In this document: in pieces, positions 4,382 to 7,439 of the stretch
How positions within the stretch are numbered: the stretch's first letter is position 1
Layout: every line of letters starts with the position of its first letter
Assembly (NCBI GenBank): GCA_045640565.1
Contig: JAZUFG010000096.1
Span: 1 to 7,439 of the forward strand
Source of the DNA: RGIG3159 sp045640565
GTDB lineage: Bacteria > Bacillota > Clostridia > Oscillospirales > Oscillospiraceae
DNA length: 7,439 nt
Direction of reading: 5' to 3'
Position numbers and translations under genes: made by a program
The notes under the pieces: generated by a model
What the model was told of the DNA's origin: nothing
Database searches by the model: none
Seen by the model: only the letters and a program-made list of their open reading frames with translations

Positions 4382-5816
4382 AATGCTTTTTCCATGTTGC
4401 TGGACTGAATAGGACCAGGACCGGGAAGAGTTCCAATCTTCCGATCAGCATATCGAAGGTCAGAAGAAGCTTGGCTCCCCAGGAGTAAACCGCAAAGTTT
4501 TGCGACGGCCCGACGGCAGAGAGGCCGGGTCCGATATTATTCAGAGTCGCCAGTACTGCCGTGAAATTACTCAGGATATCCAAGCCGTCCAAGCTCAAAA
4601 GGAACCAGGAGAAAAGGAAAACCAGGATATAGGCAGCAAGATAGGCATTTGCCGTATCCACCGTATCCTTATCCAAAACCTTCCCATCCATTCTGCTGTG
4701 GCAAACTCTCTGAGGCTGCAAAACCCGCTGGAGCTGACACTTGATATCCTTCATGAGGATCAGGACACGGGATACCTTAAAGCCGCCGCCGGTGCTTCCG
4801 GCGCAGGCTCCAACCATCATCGCCATCACAAGGACCGTTTTGGAAAAGTTCGGCCACAAATCAAAATTCGTCGTGGCATAGCCTGTTGAGGATATCAGAG
4901 AACTCACCTGGAAGAAAGACTGCTGAAGCGCAGGGAAAAAGCCTCCGACCTGCCGCATAATATTCAGAGTAATCATGAATACGGCAGCGCCGACAATGAC
5001 CAAATACCAGCGAACCTCCTCAATGGCGCAGGCCTTTTTTGCCTTACCCAAAAGCAGATAAAAGTAAAAGTTAAAATTGATACCGAAGAGGACCATAAAC
5101 AGGGCAACAACATTCTGCTGTGCCAGAGTATAGCTTGCAAGAGAATCATTCCGGATTCCAAAGCCGCCGGTACCGGCTGTACCGAGAGAGAGCGTCACCG
5201 AATCAAAAAGGGGCATCTTCAAAAGGCGGAGGATGATGATCTCTATAAGCATAAGGGCAATATAAATCCCATAGAGGATCAAGGCCGTATCTCTCAGCTT
5301 CGGAACCAATTTCTCAACCATGGGACCGGGGCTCTCTGCCTTCATCAGGTTCGTATAGGAACCGCTGGCCTTTGGGAGCAGGGTCAAAAGGAAGACCAAA
5401 ACGCCCATACCGCCGATCCAGTGGGTCAGGGAACGCCAGAAAAGGATTCCTTTCGGCAGTGCCTCCACATTCCCAAGGATGGAAGCACCGGTAGTCGTAA
5501 AGCCGGAAACGGTTTCAAAGAGGGCATCTACAAAATTGGGAATAGCCCCGCTGATGAGAAAAGGAAGTGTCCCGATCAGGCTCATCAAAAGCCAGCTCAG
5601 AGAGGTGATGACAAAGCCCTCTCTCAAATAGAACACCCGGCTCTTCGGTTTCCGAAGGAGGCAGGCGACCCCGATCACAGCGCAAATAAGGATGCTCCAA
5701 ACAAAGGGTGCCAAAGCCTCCCCATATTGAATTGCCACCAGAAGGGGCACCAGAAGCAGCGCGCCTTCACAGCAGGCAATCCAGCCGAAGACATAGAAAA
5801 TCATCGCAAAATTCAT
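4380..5816 (-). CDS. trkH: Trk/Ktr-type potassium uptake channel subunit TrkH
   Basis: The 478-residue integral membrane protein has the length of TrkH, the K+-translocating subunit of the superfamily of K+ transporters. The four pore-loop filters are visible: TTTGA (107-111), GTAGTGGFG (212-220), SSTGYATT (309-316) and LNNIGPGL (425-432). Between the third and fourth lies GACAGSTGGGFKVSR (336-350), matching the flexible glycine-rich gating loop of the family. The C-terminus carries the conserved MLIGRLELFP (456-465). The ATG at 5816 has AGGAG about 7 nt upstream, overlapping the trkA stop region, and only 10 nt separate the two genes, so co-translation with TrkA is expected. It acts in the cytoplasmic membrane, with the cytosolic RCK protein TrkA gating it by nucleotide binding. 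Nothing is truncated. Confidence 0.95.
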   Translation of the reverse strand: MNFAMIFYVFGWIACCEGALLLVPLLVAIQYGEALAPFVWSILICAVIGVACLLRKPKSRVFYLREGFVITSLSWLLMSLIGTLPFLISGAIPNFVDALFETVSGFTTTGASILGNVEALPKGILFWRSLTHWIGGMGVLVFLLTLLPKASGSYTNLMKAESPGPMVEKLVPKLRDTALILYGIYIALMLIEIIILRLLKMPLFDSVTLSLGTAGTGGFGIRNDSLASYTLAQQNVVALFMVLFGINFNFYFYLLLGKAKKACAIEEVRWYLVIVGAAVFMITLNIMRQVGGFFPALQQSFFQVSSLISSTGYATTNFDLWPNFSKTVLVMAMMVGACAGSTGGGFKVSRVLILMKDIKCQLQRVLQPQRVCHSRMDGKVLDKDTVDTANAYLAAYILVFLFSWFLLSLDGLDILSNFTAVLATLNNIGPGLSAVGPSQNFAVYSWGAKLLLTFDMLIGRLELFPVLVLFSPATWKKH

Positions 5817-5826
5817 AGCTTCTCTC

Positions 5827-7182
5827 CTATGCCAAAATACCGCTGATGTCCTTCATGCCCTTTTCCAGGGTTACCAGGACTACATTATCACCCACGTGAA
5901 TCTCATCGGAGCCACGGGGAATCCGGAACTCGTCTCCTCTCGTGATGCCGCAAATCAACTGGTTTTTCTTCAGCTTCAATTTAGAAATAGGGCAATTCGT
6001 GACGGCAGATTCTTCGGAAATGTGGAACTCCAGGGCCTCCAGACGGTCATCCAGGATCCTATAAAGTGTCCGCAAATTGTTCCCTGCCTGGTTTTCCAGC
6101 ATACGGACATATTGTACAATGCTGTCACAGGAAAGGAATTTGGGATACACAAGGGAGCCGATATCCAGATTTTCCAACACACTGTCATATTCCAAACGGT
6201 TCAGTTTAGTGACCAGCTTGGCCTTGCTCTTCTGCTTGGCAAAGAGACTGAGCATGACATTCTCTTCATCAATATTGGTAATGGAGGTAAAGGCCTCGGC
6301 CTCTTCCAGGCCAACAGACATCAGGAATTCACGGTCTGTTCCATCACCGCAAAGAACCGTCACATCCGGGAAGTCCTCCGCAAGCTGTTCTGCCCGATCC
6401 GCTTTCTTTTCAATGACCTTAACGCGGACCTGATGCTCCAGCAGATCCTCAATCAGGTAATGCCCGATGGTGCCTCCGCCGACGATCATGGCGCTTTGAA
6501 TGGGCTCTGTGCGAAGGCCAAGCTTCTGTAGGAATTCGATCCCCTTCTCCTTTGTTGCAAGGAAGGTGACGATATCTCCCTGACGAAGGCAAAAATCACC
6601 TCTGGGGATCAGGACTTCCTCTCCCCGCTCCACAGCGCAGATCAGAACATCACAGCCCAGGAAGGCAGAAAGATTTCTCAGCGGAATTGTGGCAATGCCG
6701 CTTTCACTCGGAACCACAAATTTTGTCAGGCGGACTTTTCCGTTTGCAAAGGTATCGATCTTCAAAGCAGCCGGAAAACGAAGCAACCGGGAAATCTCCG
6801 TTGCAGCTGTCAGTTCCGGATTGATAATGGCGGAAAGGCCCATCTTTTCACGAATGAAATCACTCCGCTCGTTATAGATGGGGTTCCGAACTCTGGCGAT
6901 CGTATGACAGGAGGAAGACTGTGCCGCCAACATGCAGCTCAGGAGATTCACCTCATCCGAACCCGTTGCGGAAATAAAGACATCCGTATCTTCAATGCCT
7001 ACTTCCTCCAGCAAGCTGACAGAAGATCCGTTTCCGACTGTTCCCAGGACATCCAAAGAATCCGTCAGTTTCCGAACACGCTTTGGGTTTAAATCCACGA
7101 TAGTGATGGCATGACCTTCCCGGCTCAGCTGCTTTGCCGCGGCGGAACCCACCTTACCGCATCCAACAATAATAATTTTCAT
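5827..7182 (-). CDS. trkA: Trk potassium uptake regulatory protein TrkA (two RCK modules)
   Basis: The 451-residue cytosolic protein has two tandem RCK modules, each with an N-terminal Rossmann domain and a C-terminal TrkA_C domain, the classical TrkA form (KtrA has one). The first nucleotide-binding loop is GCGKVG (7-12), with Asp30 ending the second strand. The second is GGGTIG (235-240), with Glu258 in the equivalent place. It binds NAD(H)/ATP-type nucleotides and gates TrkH. The first TrkA_C segment includes IPRGDFCLRQGDIVTFLA (about 195-215), and an IPRG(S)DEIHVGDNVVLV segment closes the second. Start: the frame extends upstream to 7323, but the ATG at 7182 gives the canonical MKIIIVGCGKVG beginning, and the ATG at 7218 overlaps the -10 box. 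The ribosome binding site is an atypical G-run (GGGGG about 5 nt before the ATG). It is the first gene of trkA-trkH. Confidence 0.95.
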   Translation of the reverse strand: MKIIIVGCGKVGSAAAKQLSREGHAITIVDLNPKRVRKLTDSLDVLGTVGNGSSVSLLEEVGIEDTDVFISATGSDEVNLLSCMLAAQSSSCHTIARVRNPIYNERSDFIREKMGLSAIINPELTAATEISRLLRFPAALKIDTFANGKVRLTKFVVPSESGIATIPLRNLSAFLGCDVLICAVERGEEVLIPRGDFCLRQGDIVTFLATKEKGIEFLQKLGLRTEPIQSAMIVGGGTIGHYLIEDLLEHQVRVKVIEKKADRAEQLAEDFPDVTVLCGDGTDREFLMSVGLEEAEAFTSITNIDEENVMLSLFAKQKSKAKLVTKLNRLEYDSVLENLDIGSLVYPKFLSCDSIVQYVRMLENQAGNNLRTLYRILDDRLEALEFHISEESAVTNCPISKLKLKKNQLICGITRGDEFRIPRGSDEIHVGDNVVLVTLEKGMKDISGILA

Positions 7183-7216
7183 AAAGACCCCCGGACAATC
7201 AAAAACTGATAGATTC

Positions 7217-7244
7217 ATTATAACACCGATTTTAAAAAAGTAAA
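7217..7244 (-). promoter_or_regulatory. Promoter of trkA-trkH (extended -10)
   Basis: On the minus strand a perfect TATAAT (7222-7217) is preceded by TGT, giving an extended -10. TTTACT (7244-7239) lies 16 bp upstream as a 4-of-6 -35. Transcription should start near 7210, leaving a leader of about 28 nt before the trkA ATG, too short for a riboswitch. This placement excludes the in-frame ATG at 7218 as a start. Confidence 0.7.
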
Positions 7245-7251
7245 CGGGCAA

Positions 7252-7284
7252 CTCATTTCCGGAATTCACCCTCATTTTCGGAAT
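7252..7284. repeat. Tandem 14-nt direct repeat in the trkA/tRNA-Leu intergenic region
   Basis: CTCATTTCCGGAAT (7252-7265) recurs as CTCATTTTCGGAAT (7271-7284) with one mismatch and a 19-nt period. The pair lies just upstream of the trkA -35 and about 17 bp before the tRNA -35. The first copy contains the palindrome TTCCGGAA (7257-7264). It could be a regulator or activator site, or simply chance in a short region. Confidence 0.4.
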
Positions 7285-7301
7285 CCTTTCTAAAATTTCG
7301 C

Positions 7302-7330
7302 TTGCAATTATACAGATAATCATTTATAAT
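7302..7330 (+). promoter_or_regulatory. Promoter of the tRNA-Leu gene
   Basis: TTGCAA (7302-7307) and a perfect TATAAT (7325-7330) are separated by 17 bp. Transcription would start near 7337, about 10 nt before the mature tRNA 5' end, a typical short pre-tRNA leader. Confidence 0.8.
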
Positions 7331-7346
7331 ATGGCCCGTTAGATTA

Positions 7347-7434
7347 GCCGGTGTGATGGAATTGGCAGACGTGCGGGACTCAAAATCCCGTGGACTAATC
7401 ATCCGTGCGGGTTCGACCCCCGCCACCGGCACCA
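7347..7434 (+). tRNA. tRNA-Leu, anticodon CAA (reads UUG)
   Basis: The full cloverleaf is visible. The acceptor GCCGGTG (7347-7353) pairs with CACCGGC (7424-7430). The anticodon stem CGGGA/TCCCG (7374-7378, 7386-7390) encloses loop CTCAAAA with anticodon CAA at 7381-7383. A long class II variable arm (7391-7406) has a 4-bp stem, and the T arm is GCGGG-TTCGACC-CCCGC (7407-7423). Discriminator A73 (7431), the identity base for leucine, is followed by an encoded CCA (7432-7434). The 88-nt length fits tRNA-Leu. Only five bases follow in the window, so any further tRNA or terminator downstream is not visible. Confidence 0.96.
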
Positions 7435-7439
7435 ACAAA

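Noticed and set aside
7183..7216. A c-di-AMP or K+-responsive riboswitch before trkA
   Set aside because: The predicted leader is only about 28 nt, far too short for a ydaO-type aptamer, and no such motif is seen.
7183..7323. In-frame N-terminal extension of trkA, including an ATG at 7218
   Set aside because: The extended -10 box covers 7222-7217, so the 7218 ATG would not be transcribed, and MKIIIVGCGKVG at 7182 is the canonical TrkA beginning.
7347..7439. tRNA-Leu 3' end as a phage or island attachment site
   Set aside because: The tRNA is intact, and only five bases follow it, so no integrase gene or second att copy can be seen.
1..7439. CRISPR arrays, toxin-antitoxin pairs, defence genes or a new multi-gene system
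   Set aside because: No regularly spaced repeats exist, and every substantial coding region is assigned to a well-known housekeeping or regulatory family.

Overview
The window reads as a bacterial chromosome segment of roughly balanced base composition. It has strong purine-rich ribosome binding sites, sigma-70/sigma-A-type promoters and intrinsic terminators. Gene content (RodA-type glycosyltransferase, TrkA/TrkH potassium uptake, TsaB/TsaE, Upp, an IS200-type element end) and protein style suggest an anaerobic Firmicute, probably class Clostridia. The family is a guess from general resemblance (perhaps Oscillospiraceae-like) and was not tested.

Layout. Positions 1-145 look like the left end of an IS200/IS605-family insertion sequence lying on the minus strand. 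Only the first four codons of its putative transposase are inside the window. They are preceded by a long hairpin that buries the Shine-Dalgarno sequence, and by further hairpins towards the element tip. The element sits directly beyond an intrinsic terminator (148-179) that closes a minus-strand run, in transcription order tsaE (2986-2567), tsaB (2562-1861), upp (1798-1169) and a LysR-type regulator gene (1143-250). The run starts from an extended -10 promoter at 3004-3032.

Divergently, rodA (3113-4285, plus) starts from its own promoter at 3047-3075, only 14 bp from the tsaE promoter. It ends at a two-hairpin terminator region shared with the convergent trkH. trkA (7182-5827) and trkH (5816-4380) form a minus-strand potassium-uptake operon behind an extended -10 promoter at 7217-7244. 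At the right edge a complete tRNA-Leu(CAA) gene with encoded CCA (7347-7434, plus) has a near-consensus promoter at 7302-7330.

Functionally, tsaE and tsaB belong to the t6A tRNA-modification pathway, upp to pyrimidine salvage, rodA to peptidoglycan glycan-strand synthesis, and trkA/trkH to K+ homeostasis. These are mostly ordinary housekeeping functions. I see no convincing new multi-gene system. The features most worth a second look are the structured IS200-type end with its occluded start site, a LysR gene tailing a tsaE-tsaB-upp operon, a 14-nt tandem repeat between the trkA and tRNA promoters, and the atypical motif in the RodA-family protein. No gene-free stretch exceeds 300 bases.
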